NCBI GenBank assembly: GCA_947846985.1
Contig: CANTUZ010000025.1
Location: 16,428,100 to 16,492,099 of the forward strand
DNA from: Fratercula arctica
Lineage: Eukaryota > Chordata > Aves > Charadriiformes > Alcidae
DNA: 64,000 nt
Reading direction: 5' to 3'
Positions 20,560 to 32,906 of the stretch are shown in pieces (position 1 is the first letter of the stretch; each line of letters starts with the position of its first letter). The notes under the pieces are model-generated. The model searched no databases, was not told the origin of the DNA, and was given only the letters and a program-made list of their open reading frames with translations. A program made the position numbers and the translations under genes.

Positions 20560-21392
20560 CATCCATGGCAGGAACTTGCCATTGCCCCCTGTCCTCCAAG
20601 TCACCACATTCAGTCAGGCAGAGAGAGGACAGGGAGTTCTCTGTAGCAGGGATTCTGTCTGCCTGCTTGGTTTTTAGTACAGGAGGCAGGGTGCGACTCC
20701 AAGCACCTCTCTCTCTCTTGCATTCCCTGACGGCCCTCAGCCTGCTTACCTCCTCCCTGAGCTCCATCACTAAGCTCCTCTACCTGGGCACATCTCCCAC
20801 AGGCATGCCCACCATTGCCATCCAACACCAGCATAAGAGCAGGGCACACCCTGCAGCCAGACGTAGCAGTATGTTCCCACGAGAGCTCCATGTGGGAAGC
20901 TGCATCAGAACTGGTGAGTGCAGAGCTCACGGATGCCATAGTCTTCTTCTGAGTGGATACCATCACTTCCTAGCCGAGTTGACAGTCTTTCAGCACCCTC
21001 CCATACGAACTGCTGTGACCTGACTGTTGTGCCACACCCTGTTTACCCGGTCTGTTCGCCACCCCAGGGAGCTCACCCTTGTCGTGGTGCTCTTAGGTGA
21101 CGCCTGCTTGCTTACTCAGTCTGAAGGGCTTGTTTTATGAGGTGGGGAGTGGTCTCGACGAGTACGCCTCGTTTAGATCTGCCGCCGGGGGGTGGGTGTG
21201 CTGGCTCCGCCCACGCCTCCTCGCTGCCCGCCCACAAGCTGCCGGTTTCCAGTACAGGCTAGCCGCTTTTCCCGGCTTTGAAAAGCCTCAAAACGAGCCC
21301 TTTGCCAGCTCTCTTTGCCGTGATTCCCTTCCCCAGTGCGGGCTTACCTGTGCTGGAGCTGGTCTCCTCGATGAATATCCAACAGAAGATTC
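20560..21392 (-). mobile_element. CR1 LINE, segment 3 of 3 (ORF1 and 5' region)
   Basis: The 5' part of the same CR1. On the minus strand a frame from 20966 contains a Cys-rich stretch (CRVCPALMLVL then HACGRCAQVEEL) followed by ELREEVSRLRAVRECKRE, typical of CR1 ORF1. The end of ORF1 and the start of the endonuclease are missing at the LTR junction, where VPAMD meets endonuclease sequence. Because the LTR has a clean duplication there, that CR1 deletion probably existed before the LTR arrived. G+C-rich sequence at 21170-21392 is the CR1 5' UTR; the boundary is approximate. Confidence 0.75.
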
Positions 21393-24300
21393 TCTAGAGT
21401 CAGAGCTATAACAGAGATATGCAAAGATGAATAAAGCAACCAAAGGAAGGAAAAAGTCAAACAAGCACAAGTTAGATTTAAATTTAAATAAGATGGCAAT
21501 AACTTAGACTTTGTGGTAGAGATACGAGAAACCTTCAGGGATGTGAAGCCAGTATGATTTAAAGAGAGCAAGGAAAGCATTTAAACCTAAAACTAATTCC
21601 CAACATAGCACGTGAACTCAGAGAAGTCTCTATCATACTTTCAAAATGCAAACACATTTTAGGGTACCAGATTTGATCCTATGTATTGAAAATCCTTTCC
21701 ACAGGATATGCCAATCAAACTGGACAGCTTATCTGCCATGTTCTCTGGTTCAAAGGTGGGTAAGGACAAAAATATCACACTCCATCATATGCCAGCAGAT
21801 GTGCCTGGATCAATAAATGCAAATACCATCTCAAAGCTTGCACTTTCCATTCCAACTGGAAAACACTTATCTTAATACAAACAAAAGGATAATTACAAGC
21901 AAAGAAAAAAGAAAATAAAGGTTTGTTCTACAGCCTGGCTGTGCTAACAACTTTCTTCTAGTGAAAAGGAGGGAAGAATGCAACACAAGTTATGCCACTA
22001 CGCACACTAGTGAAAATGTGCATTTTCATAAGATGAACACAAAGAATCTGATGACATAAAAACTAAGAACCTGAATGTACAAAATACAAACCCCACAAAT
22101 CATCATAAGCTACTGGTCCTGGCATGGACCATACAAATTTTTACTTTTGGCTTAAGAACTGCAATGGCAGGAGATTTTCCTCACTGGCAAGAAAGAGTGT
22201 GTTCAGAACATATCCACTCCTTTCAGAGAAGCTCTGCCATCATCTATAGTGACTTTCAGGATTTAAAGTCACTTTGGCATTTACTTAGATGGCACAGCTA
22301 CCCAGTCTCTTCCACTGGAAACTGTTAAGGAACTTGTTACTCATGTATTTGTCAGCTGGTAGATGTATGATCCTTTTTTATGGAAAAAAGGAGCCTGGAG
22401 ATTCAGCCATATACAATTTCTGTACAGAACAGTCCCAGCATCTGAGAACAAGACTACGCATTTCATCATGTGAGACAGAAAATAATCTCAACCTATGCTG
22501 TGTGAGAATATGAATCCAAAAGAAGGTAATACACTTATCACCATCCACACAAAAAAAGAGTACTATTTTTCCTTTTACATATTTAGAGTGCAAAATTAAA
22601 AAAAATAAAAGGAAAACTGCATTATTTAGCTTTCATTTTCTATCAAATTGCTCATAATTGTAACCATAAAATGATAATATTCTATCCTATGTGCATCTGC
22701 AAAGCCAACAAAAGCACTGGTCAGCCCCTGCAACAAGAAAAATGGACCTGTCACTCCACCTAGTGACCTTGCTGGATATTACCGCTCTCCTAACAACTTG
22801 CGCAGAGCACTTGTCAAATTTTGAGGTTAATTTTGTTATAGAGAGGGTTCTAACATATCACTTTGAATCATAAAATCAGCTGTGCAATCCTCCTGCTACC
22901 GTTTTTTCTCAAATTACTCTCCCCTCCATCCACACAGGCAGTCACAGCTTTACATAAAATACCCACAACTGAAAATACTTGCTGGTTTAGTTGCCGGCCT
23001 TTGAGAATTAAAAGAAATCTTTCATAGTAGCCACTGTTACTGTTTACACAAAGCCATTTGTCATATCAGTACTACTCTATATTAAAACAGCCATGTTCTT
23101 TACTATAATTTGACAATGGAGCTCCTGGCAGAAGCCTGAGGAGAGATAAGGTGCTTTTAGCCTATATGGGAATTGAGGTATCTGAGAAAGGATGCTCAGC
23201 CTGTTACGTTTAGACACAGTAAGATGAGTTATTTAACAGGATAAACGTGAGCTGGAGTCAGATGTGTGGAGGAAAGGGGATGAAGAGGCAAAAGAGAAAT
23301 GGAATGTAAAACCTGAATTTACGGAGAGCAGAGCTACAGCACCTCCATCTCAATTAAAGACTGCACGTATTAAATCAAAAAGGTATCATCTGCTTTGCAG
23401 GGAATGAGAATGTAAGATCACAAAACATCAACTCATTTTAAAATGAAGCTAATCAGGTTTGGTCTCTGTTACTATCACAATGGGGATCACCTGAGAATAC
23501 ACAGTGGTGTCTGTCTTGTTGCTTCCTTGCAGGAAACAATCAATCATCACTCTTAATTTTATATATTTGATGTCTCTCACTGAAGCTTTTCCTTACAGCC
23601 CTCAAATGGGAATAATGCTGACGGAGAAAAGCAGACTCTCCCTTCAGCTAAGCTCCCACTACTCTCAGAACAAGAGATTGTGACAGTCTTTCTAACCTTG
23701 TTAGAACACAATCTGTATGCTGTTGATGAGAAAAATGCAATGCTCCTTTTCCTAAAAGGCAGCTGAGGTAAAAATCAAACTCCATACAAACACACTAATA
23801 CTAATTTTAAAGGAGGTGTCCCTAAACCCAAAAACGGAAAGTATTCCACATCAGAGTGTTCCAAAAATTTTCTTTTCCAGAATGTGCTGTACACATCTCT
23901 AATTCGATAAGTATTTCAGAATGACATCAGAGGCCTCAAAGTTGGTCCTTTTTTGTAAAAACTGGTCTTAAACATGCCAAACAGAAAAGCACTGGTTTCA
24001 CTGAACTGAAGTCGGTGAAGAAAAGATTTAATAACAGCCTCATTATAAGGTTCATTGTTGTAGGACTATTTAATATATAAGATTAACACATCTTATCTCC
24101 CACTTTCACTGAAACCTATTATACCTCTCATTAATATGGGCACATTTCTACATCATTTACAGCACTAAGGTCTCAAATAGTATTGTCTGAAACAGGGTGT
24201 GTTCTGCTGCTCTTCCTGGTGGTAGGCTCTTTTTGCAAGAACAGTACTCAAAAATAAGCCTCACAGCTCAAAATGTCTAGGCAAACTAAACAGGGCTGTT

Positions 24301-25029
24301 TAAAACAGAGGAATTTAAAATAAAAATCATTTGTTTTGCCAACACTACGGATTTCATTTCTTGTCTGAATGTGAGGGAACTGAAGTCCAAAAGGTGACAC
24401 ATTGTAAGACAGGAAACTTCTATCTTCCCGACTTAATGAATAATGACATTCTTTCCTCCTGACAATTTGAGATTTAGAAGTAGGTAAAGTAAACCATGGT
24501 TCCTCAAATTAACAGGCATTTTAAAATTCTTCACACCTGGATCATCGGAGAAGAAAAGGAAGCTGTATGGTACAAACAGTACAACACTGTCCCAGATTAC
24601 ATACATTTATGCCTGCAGATATACCAGGACAGACCAGAACAATGTACCTTAATATTATATGGAGGGGAGGGAATCAGATAAGGGAAAACATACATTTTTA
24701 TGTTCTCAGTAGACTGAAGGGACCACGTTGGCCCTTATTCTTGCAGAAACAGGAGAATTGTTATGAGCCAGATGAATATAGGACTCGGCAAGACAGAAAA
24801 TTTCTATTGAAAGCATTTCAGGACAGAGAATATGCATTTGTCCAGGAAATGAACAAACAGATTCAGGTGTTTACAAGCTCTTCTGTACTTCTACTCACCA
24901 GGTTCCAGACAAAGAAACAGAGGTGATTTTTCAGAGTTCCCCTAAGCTGTGGAACCGTTCTCCACAGGAGGCTGTGAATGTTCACATGGACTCAGCTAAA
25001 CAAATTCATAACAACAAAAACTCCATCTA
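21393..25029. other. A+T-rich sequence, no gene seen
   Basis: About 3.6 kb with only short scattered frames on both strands and no domain, LTR or LINE signature that I recognise. Confidence 0.6.
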
Positions 25030-25034
25030 GTACT
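25030..25034. repeat. Target-site duplication GTACT, left (ERV3)
   Basis: GTACT directly before TGTGGAATAATT; the same five bases follow the 3' LTR at 40450-40454. A 5-bp duplication is compatible with class III or spuma-like integration. Confidence 0.85.
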
Positions 25035-26130
25035 TGTGGAATAATTACTAAATTGGCTAAAAAATACAAAAGTACGACATTGTTCACACATTAAGGAAAA
25101 GTATAAAATCAAGAGGCCTCTGAGGTAGAAAACAGCTGCAGCTGGCATGAAGAATGCAACATCTGCGGTTCCCTGATAAGGATACGGGGACGGGACGATA
25201 CCATGAAACAGATAAGCTGCCAATTATCTGCCTGCTCGATACTCGGAGCCAACATTTTGTCAAATTTTGATGAAATGCTGTCCTTTGTGCGAACTTTGCT
25301 TATTATAATGTCATTATAATACCAAAACACACCTCCATCCCAAAGGCTACCCGCCTCCAAGGTGCGACCACTCCTTCTTGAGTCTGCGCTCTGAATTTTT
25401 TGTAAACTATACCTTTAATTGTGAAGCGAGAGAATTTTACACCAATCATAATTAAAGCATTTATGACTAAAGTCACTCAAACTCCACCTTGAAGATAACA
25501 AATAGTATAAAAATAGCCCGAGAGAGGGGGGATACTCAGGGAAGACACCATCACAAAGAACTCCATCACTGACTTCCGGGATCAGTCGACAGACTGAGCC
25601 TTTCTTCCCCCCCATAGGGCCGCCTTTGGGTAAGACTTAGACTATACCGAGTGCTTTCTCAGGAAACTTAGAAATTTCTCTAGAGAATCTCTTTCCTACA
25701 TTTATAGCCAGGCTGTATCGTTTATAACTTTGTCACGCATTTGATATATGTAATAATACTTTCATTTGCACGTGCTTTGCAGACAGTGTATTTATCACCG
25801 GCAATCCTAAGAACCTATCTATCTGTTGTTTAAATAAACTGCACTGTTTAAGTAGCTAGTCGTTTCGGTTTCTCACTGAACGCGACCAAAGACTCGGGAG
25901 TGGCCGTGCTAGTTCATGAGCACGACTAGACTGAAGGTGCAGTCCACTATTAGTGTATCCAAATCGTAATAGTTTAATACATATTAAACGCGATTGGACT
26001 GATAGTGCTGAATGGGGCATCACTCAGAATTTAAACCCAGCCGCACCTAGCCTCCCACCTTGGTGAGGAGTGTTAGAACGCAAGGGGGTTTATCTTCTGC
26101 CAAAACCGCTTTGCCCCTTTCCATGCAACA
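25035..26130 (+). repeat. 5' LTR of ERV3
   Basis: 1096 bp, TGTGGAATAATTAC to CCATGCAACA. TATA-like AGTATAAAAATAG at about 25504 and AATAAA at about 25832. The part from 25448 is repeated at 39767-40449. Confidence 0.88.
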
Positions 26131-26135
26131 GAATC

Positions 26136-26153
26136 TGGCATAGTCGGCAGGAT
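26136..26153 (+). promoter_or_regulatory. Candidate primer-binding site of ERV3, tRNA not identified
   Basis: TGGCATAGTCGGCAGGAT begins five bases after the LTR and starts with TGG, complementary to a CCA end. I cannot match the rest to a familiar retroviral primer tRNA. Confidence 0.45.
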
Positions 26154-26157
26154 TGCC

Positions 26158-27723
26158 ATGGATAAACTGCTGCAAAAATATGATTGTGCCCCTTCCCAGG
26201 CTGGGAAGGAGTGGGCCCAAAAATTTTGGAAGGATGAAGAGAAAGTGGTGGAACGTATTGAAGAGCGTCGGGCTTCACTAAAGCTCAAAGCGGGAAAAGG
26301 CAAGGGTGTGATTTGTGCAGTGTTAGGCGCCTGTTTATCTTGTGCACAACAAGAAGCTAGGGAAACCCCTGCTCCTAATCTGATCTCAGCCGTAGAATAT
26401 GCAACTCTGAAATCGGAAAATGAGGTGCTGAAGTCATCATTAGCTTTTCAGAAGGAGACAGGAGAAAAATTAAGGACTCAAGTTGATAAGCTTGTGAGTG
26501 AGAATGAATGTTTAGGAAACCAAAATGCTCGACTTGGGAGTGAAAATCTCCAACTTAAAATGTTATTGGAAAGAGTGACTGGGCTCTTAGATAAAATGCA
26601 GCCCTTGGCCCAGGTCCAACAAATTCATAAGTTAATGTGTTATCCAAATTCCGGAACCCAGACCGGAGGTTTTTGGTCTAATAGTGAGGATGAGGAAGAA
26701 GATGAGGAGGAAAGGAGTTTTGCTTTGAAATCCCAAGTCTTTCCTTTACGTCCTCTGATTAAAACTGAAACTGCAGTTGATGATGATGATGAAGTCCGCA
26801 CCACTGTGCGTACTGTTCTGTGGACACCAACCGAGTTAGCGAAAATAAGGGAGAAATATTCGAGGCGTCCAGAAGAATCAGCTGTTGAGTATGTGTGGTG
26901 AGCTTCTTCTGAAGGGGGAGACAGAATCATGTTGAGTGAGGAGGAAGCAGGAGACTCTTGGGGACCAGGAGTGTTTTTAACTACTATGCCCGGGGACCAT
27001 GATTACTCCCTAACTGCTCGAGCAGTTTATTGGGCAGGTGGTATGGATCCGCGAGAGAGGGGGGAGCCATTAGAGATTAGAGCTACAGGCTACTATGATC
27101 TGTTTGCGGCTGTGAGGAAAGCAGCTTGTCTGCAAGCCATGTATAACAGAGAGGAATTTCGGAAATCCCCAATGTCAGTCCCTGTCGACCCTGATAGATT
27201 AGCCCCTCTCATCCGTGGTCTTCCTGATTGCCTGAAACCATTCGTTGTCCACACTCAAGATCGCATACGAGATGCTCGGAGTGCTCATAGGCGGAGTCAT
27301 CGTAACTACATGCCCATCTGGAACGAATATGTACAGGAAATAGATCAATACGGGCGCCGAATGGGCTGGGCCAGCCTAACTAGTGAAAAATCCTCCAAAC
27401 ACCCCCGGAAAGTTCGCTAAGTCCGAACTCACACTCAAAACCCTAAATCAGAGGGAAGGTTTAAGCCTGACAAGGACCGAAATGAGTTGTGGTGTAAAGC
27501 CCTACAATTAGGGATGCCCCAACAATTCTTGCATGGTGTCCCTACAGGAGATCTCTGTACGCTAGTCCAATCTCTAACTAGAAAGAATAATTCGACTGGG
27601 GAAAAAAGTCTAACCAGAGAATCCCCAAGTTGTGAGAAAATTGTGCCTTCTGCACCAGAGCGTAACTTGATTGATTTGTCAGAGTCCCAGTCAAAAAACT
27701 CCATTCCCCGGGGAGGGCAGTGA
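26158..27723 (+). pseudogene. gag: ERV3 gag
   Basis: One frame of about 521 codons broken by TGA 26899 and TAA 27418. ATG 26158 follows the primer site by four bases, an unusually short leader. Residues about 80-165 are heptad-rich (EYATLKSENEVLKSSLAFQK) and should form a coiled coil. Residues about 175-215 hold an acidic run (SEDEEEDEEE). After TGA 26899 the frame carries capsid-like sequence, with AVYWAGGMDPRERGEPLEI and RKAACLQAMYNREEF. No CCHC knuckle is seen up to 27723. The pol frame differs from gag, so Gag-Pol would need a frameshift. Confidence 0.72.
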
Positions 27724-27749
27724 GCCACCCTGCCTGACGGGTACTAGCG

Positions 27750-28712
27750 ATCCAATGGCTCTCTCATAAAGACTCCGAACCTGTTATTGCCATTCCTGTT
27801 GGACCCCGAAAGATGTCGGTAAACTTTATTATTGATACCGGAGCCCAAATGTCTGCAATCACTAACGAAACAGCACAACTTCTAGGTATAAATCCCACCT
27901 GACGCAGAGTCAACTTCACAGGAATTGATGGTGTGGTAAAAACATGCCCCACCATGAAAATTAACCTCTGGTTGCCGGGAGAGCAGCGAATGACTAGGGC
28001 AGAAGTGTTAGTGGGTGCCTCGCGTACTAACCTCCTGGGGTTTGACGTGCTGCGTGGGCGGATGTGGAAATTCCCAGATGGAACTGTGTGGAGTTTTGCA
28101 GGATGCGAAAAAGGATTAGACACAGCGAAACTGAGTCTATTGGAAACTTCTATACCTTTGCCTCCCTCTAAAATTACCAACGTCCGGCAGTATCCACTGC
28201 CTGCAGCTGCACTTGCAGGAGCAGACGGGGTGGTATCAGATTTAGAAAAAAGAGGCATCATTAAGAGGACTCACTCTCCTTATAATTCACCAGTGTGGCC
28301 AGTAAAGCAACCAACTGGGCAATGGCGTTTCACAGTAGATTACCGAAAGTTAAACGCCAACACTGCACCCCTGACCACCGTGGTTCCAAATATCGCTGAA
28401 ATTGTGACAATGATACAAGGAGCTGCCCATCCTTGGATGGCTGCCTTAGATGTTAAAGACATGTTTTTTATGATTCCCCTCCTTGAGCAGGACAAAGTGC
28501 GGTTTGCATTCACGTGGAAAGGAGTCCAATATACCTTTAACCGACTTCCACAAGGATACAAGCATTCCCCCACTATTGCTCATAATGCTTTAGCTAAAGT
28601 GCTATCAGAGATTCCCGTTTCACAGGGATGTATGGTATACCAATATATTGATGACATCCTAATAGGGGGAGAGAACCAAGAAAGTGTTAAAGACATGATG
28701 GAAAACATCTGA
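27750..28712 (+). pseudogene. pol: ERV3 protease and first part of reverse transcriptase
   Basis: Protease active site FIIDTGAQMSAIT at about 27825-27863, cut by TGA 27900, then the second protease motif LLGFDVLRG (about 28038). RT follows with WRFTVDYRKLN, LDVKDMFFMIPL, LPQGYKHSPTIAH and the catalytic YIDDILIGG (about 28644). TGA 28710 interrupts RT; reading continues in the same frame at once. Both TGA codons may be decayed Arg CGA codons, which is inference. Confidence 0.88.
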
Positions 28713-30605
28713 AAAACATTACTGGATTTAGGATTGGAAATTCCAGACTCAAAGTGTCAGGGACCTGCCCAGGAAGTTAAATTCCTGGGGGTCTGGTGGA
28801 TTAAGGGAGCTGCTTCCATCCCTCAGGATACCCTGAAAAAAATAGAACATGGACAGAATCCTTCCAGCGTGAAGGAGTTACAGCAAGTTCTGGGAACTTT
28901 AAGTTATTGGCGTAAACATATCCCTGGATTTTCCATCATTGCTCGCCCCCTTTATAGTTTGCTCAAAAAGGGTAAATCCTGGGAGTGGACTGAACAACAT
29001 ACTAATGCCCTGGAATTGCTAATAAAGGAGCTAAGGTTATTCCAACAACTTGGTCCTATACATCCAACTGACCCTGTCCGTGTAGAGTGGGGGTTCAGTG
29101 AACATGGTTCTCATTGTAACTTATGGCAGAAGGGATCAGCAGGACCAGAGAGACCATTAGAATTTAGCTCTCACTCCTTTAATGATACTGAGAGCAGATA
29201 TTCAGACCTTGAGAAGGGTTTACTGTCCCTAATGCGAGCATTGCAACGAGCAGAGCAGATAAGGAGGGAACAGAGTGTGATCGTTCGGGGACCTTTCCGC
29301 CTCCTAGATGTGGTCCGTAAAGGGACAGCACCACCAGCTGGCATTGCCCAGAAACCCACAGTTCGAAAGTGGTATGCTTATTTAGAAGGCATTAATGAAA
29401 TCATGCCAATCTCTGAAGGTAGTGTTAAAGTATCCAAGCTCCAGAAGGATATAGATGGTGCCCTATTGTTCCAATCACCACCAAACAGACCATCTCCGAT
29501 CCAAGAAGCACCTCCTCTGAAGGAAGGCAGTGATCTTGCAAGAGTGTGGTTTACTGATGCGTCATCTCACCGCGAGAACAATAAGTGGAAATACAAGGCC
29601 ATAGCCCTTGAAGTAGCAACAGGAGAAATAGCAGTTGAAACAGGGGAAGGTAATGCACAAGTAGGGGAACTCAGAGCTGTCCTACTAGCTGCACAACATG
29701 GGGCTACTTACATTTACACTGACTCATATGCTGTTTTTAAAGGAGCCACTGAATGGATAGGTCACTGGGCAGCCAATGATTGGCAGGTGAACAGAGTCCC
29801 AATTTGGGAGACGGACAGTTGGAAGCAACTGTTAGAAATAGGAGGACAGAGAGCATTGCACATTGGTTGGGTAGAAGGCCATGATCGTTCGAACTCGATC
29901 ACTGCTCAGTTCAACCAACAGGTAGATAGCCTCACGCGGCTGCAGCAAATTGATATTGTAGATGATGGTCGGGAATGGGAACGCTTACTCGAATGGCTGC
30001 ATGTCAAGCGTGGCCACACAGGCCGTGCTGACCTGTATCAGGAAGGTCTAGCCCGGGGGTGGCCTGTATCAGCTAAGCTGTGCGAACAAGTAGTAACTGC
30101 CTGTTCACAATGTCGCCTACGACTCAATAAAGATCATCCGAGTAAGGCGCCTCCCTTACACATTCGGGACAAGAAAACATTGTGGCATTCATGGCAGATT
30201 GATTATATCGGGCCCTTGAGATCATCAGGTGGGAAAAGATACGTCCTAGTGGGAGTGGAAATTATCTCCGGCCTCACTATGGCCACCAGCTTCAAATCAG
30301 CTACTGGGGACAACACAGTAAAGGGCCTAAAAGGGTGGTTCAGCACACTTCCCCTTCCCGAGGAAATCCAAAGTGATAACGGTTCACACTTTACTGCTAC
30401 GGTGGTACAAGACTGGGCCAAAGAAGAAGGGATTCGATGGGTATTTCATACTCCCTATAATCCCCAGGCTAATGGCATTGTTGAACGCACCAATGGATTG
30501 GTTAAGCGTTTTGCAAAAACTCATGAACCTGGTTGGCATTTGCGATTGGATGATGCCATCTATCAATTAAATAACAGTGGAGTGGAGACGGCTGTCCTAA
30601 AATGA
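28713..30605 (+). pseudogene. pol: ERV3 reverse transcriptase end, RNase H and integrase core
   Basis: Continues the pol frame without a stop for 623 codons. RT thumb and connection come first (LGTLSYWRKHIPGFSIIARPL). RNase H is at about 29545-29960 with VWFTDASS, EL at about 29670 and YTDSYAVF. Integrase follows: a zinc-binding part with H and H in VKRGHTGRAD and C and C in ACSQCRL. The core carries D in WQIDYIGPL, D in QSDNGSHF and E in IVERTNG, so the DDE triad is intact. The frame ends at TGA 30603 through an indel. Confidence 0.9.
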
Positions 30606-30832
30606 AAGCTTTCTGTGTATCTACCAATATCATCACTCCAAAAGTTCCCCATGAACTGGGAAAATACCTAGGAAGATTTCACCCTGGGCAACCAGTGTTA
30701 GTGAAAATGCCTCAAATTGGAACGGTACCAATGGTGCTGGCTACTCCCAAAAATCCCCATGCATGGGAAGCCAAAGACTGTTCAGGGAAGATACACCGGA
30801 TCAGTACTTGGTGGATTTCGCCCTCTTTTTAA
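30602..30832 (+). pseudogene. pol: ERV3 integrase C-terminal domain (frameshifted)
   Basis: A different frame from the core; a small indel near 30590-30605 separates them. It carries FHPGQPVLVKMPQ, then a short beta-rich stretch to IHRISTWWISPSF. This matches the SH3-like DNA-binding end of retroviral integrases in position and character. Confidence 0.75.
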
Positions 30833-30859
30833 CCCCGTCGTTCAAAAAGACCGAGCAGA

Positions 30860-30886
30860 TTTTCTTTTCCTTTGTGTTTTACAGGA
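30860..30886 (+). promoter_or_regulatory. Candidate env splice acceptor of ERV3
   Basis: A pyrimidine tract TTTTCTTTTCCTTTGTG ends in TTTTACAG|GAAC at 30884. It stands between the pol stop and two ATGs (30894 and 31021), where a subgenomic env acceptor would be expected. Confidence 0.55.
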
Positions 30887-30893
30887 ACCTTGG

Positions 30894-31019
30894 ATGAACT
30901 GTACGTGGACAGACAGACTGGCTTATGCTAACCTTGAGTGTCTCCAAGGAATCCTGACATTGATCTTGGCAGTAATATTATTCTTATTATGTATGGCTAT
31001 CTGGAGGCCCAAATTCTAA
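30894..31019 (+). CDS. Small putative membrane protein upstream of env
   Basis: 41 codons from ATG 30894 to TAA 31017, too short for usual ORF cut-offs. It has two Cys in a polar N-terminus with one N-glycosylation motif (NCT), then about 20 hydrophobic residues (ILTLILAVILFLLCMAIW) and a short basic end RPKF. It directly follows the candidate acceptor and its stop is one base from the env ATG (TAAaATG), so it would be the first frame of the spliced RNA. It is intact although the neighbours are broken. It could be an accessory peptide or an env leader; I do not recognise a family. Confidence 0.45.
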   Translation: MNCTWTDRLAYANLECLQGILTLILAVILFLLCMAIWRPKF

Positions 31020-31020
31020 A

Positions 31021-32906
31021 ATGACAAATAGGCAGATGCAACTGATGCTATTCAGTTTTACCTTTTTATTCCCTGTTGTTTGTAGTCAAAGAGACCCAGA
31101 GTGGCCATGGTCTCAAGCTTTTGTTAAACACAATGCGATGGCAGGTACAAGAAAGGGAGAACTGAGTTTGGCCACTGTAGTTCTACAGGAAAATGAGGTG
31201 TTACATGAGTGGACCTGGAATAGTTGGTACCCAACCCTGAAAGGTAAGGCAGGGGTGGAAATCCGAGTAGGGTGTAGAATGATCAACGGCTCAAACCATG
31301 AGAAGGCCACAAGAATAGAGATATTTCGCCCTAAGAACCCACGCTCAATGACAACAAAGCACTGTGTCACCGACAAGTGGGATTGCTGGTATAATTTTAC
31401 TCTTGGGGAACCCACTCTTGTAACTTGTCGTTGGCAACAGGATGAAATAGCGCTGCTATTTGAATTCAAGATAGACATAGTACCTGAGCTTTGGCATAGT
31501 GCATTGTCACGGTACACTGCAAGCACTGGAACACCAGAAAACAAAAGGGGTTTAAATCTCTCCACTCTGGTTATACAAGGAAGTGAAGTATATTCCAGAG
31601 AGAAATGGAGATGGAATGAATCACTTCGAATGGCAAAAATCGAGGCCGCCCTTGGAAAGAGAATACAAATTGGTTGTCGATTTATCAATGGCTCTACCCA
31701 CCACAGGCCAACTGTAATTAAAACCATCCATGTAGACTCTACCAAACCGGACAAATACAACACTGATTGTTACAAAATTATGGAGCCAAATTCAGATTGC
31801 TGGCACAATTTCACTTTTATCAAACCTGTAGTAGTGTATTGTATTTGGGGTTACAAGGGCACAGAATTGTTATTTGAATTTATGATTGACTCTAACACAT
31901 CTGAACCTGCTGAAATGAATCCAGAACCTACACCCCCACAATCTCTCAAAGCTGTACCTACTCAGCCCTCCATTAGTCTAACTCCTTACACCTTCAACAT
32001 TGGCCCCTATGTTATTAAACACACAGGTCAACAACGGATATTTTTCAATCCAACGTATTCCCTCAAACGAGTAGAACTGTCAATGCAGATTAATATCGCT
32101 GCGATCAAACCCACCTGCTCACCATTCCTGAGTACATCTTATGCAGGATGGTCAGCATGGTTACACAGACGAACTCTTGCCACTTCACAACGGCTGAAGA
32201 GAGATGTGACTGGTACATCCCCTACAGTCCTCTCTATCAGCACTGGGAAACCACCAATGGCTTTTGTCAAATATATTGCCTCAGTGGGAAGAAACGGGTG
32301 AAAAAGACCATCAGCTGATCACAGATGCACTTGGTACAACCCAAAACAATGTTTCCTTGGCTCTTAGTTGTATCCAAGCCCAATTGTGGATGCAATCTAT
32401 GACAGCCGCAATCATAAGGGAAGGTGAAGAAGGCACCTTGCCCACCGAAATTCGAAAAGTAATATGGGATAACGCAATTGAATTTGAGAAAAAATTTCAG
32501 TCCTGGTGGTACCTGGTTAATTTCACCTATGATCCCATTGAGAGCAAGGCCACAGCTTTTGTCTTAACAATACGCAATGCTTTGGTATACACCATATACC
32601 CGATCATCGCGCTGGGGTTGAATCACCATGGAGCCATACTCTATCCAATAGAACATAGAGTGTGGGCACAACAAAATGAGAATAAATGGCAAACTGTTGA
32701 GGTTGACGCATGCGTTACACGAGACCAACAAGGATTCATTTGTGAGAGTAATACTCTCAAAGCACAAGACATTTGTCTTGACACCAACCAAAATGTTTGT
32801 CATTTTGAGATACATCCCAATGAAACCCCAGAAACTGTGCTTGTATATATTGGGAAAGGGTGCGTTTGCATGAGGTCTCCCTGTAGGCTTGTATTCGTAG
32901 ATGACA
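31021..32906 (+). pseudogene. env: ERV3 envelope with duplicated surface domain, 3' truncated
   Basis: Spike glycoprotein relic. The first frame (31021-32301) opens with a signal peptide (LMLFSFTFLFPVVCS, residues about 8-22). Residues 47-153 and 177-291 are two copies of one domain. Each has four Cys at like spacing (85, 115, 122, 136 and 219, 250, 260, 274) and the shared motifs GCRxINGS, DCWxNFT and LLFEFxID. A furin-type RLKR lies at residues 391-394. A frameshift near 32264-32300 moves reading to a second frame with LALSCIQAQLW and several Cys-rich stretches. No CX6CC or immunosuppressive-type motif is visible. The ERVK insertion cuts the frame at 32906, so the membrane anchor is missing. 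Confidence 0.8.

Noticed and set aside
24567..24926. 119-codon frame as a host exon or gene
   Set aside because: No motif and no neighbouring exons; best explained by chance.
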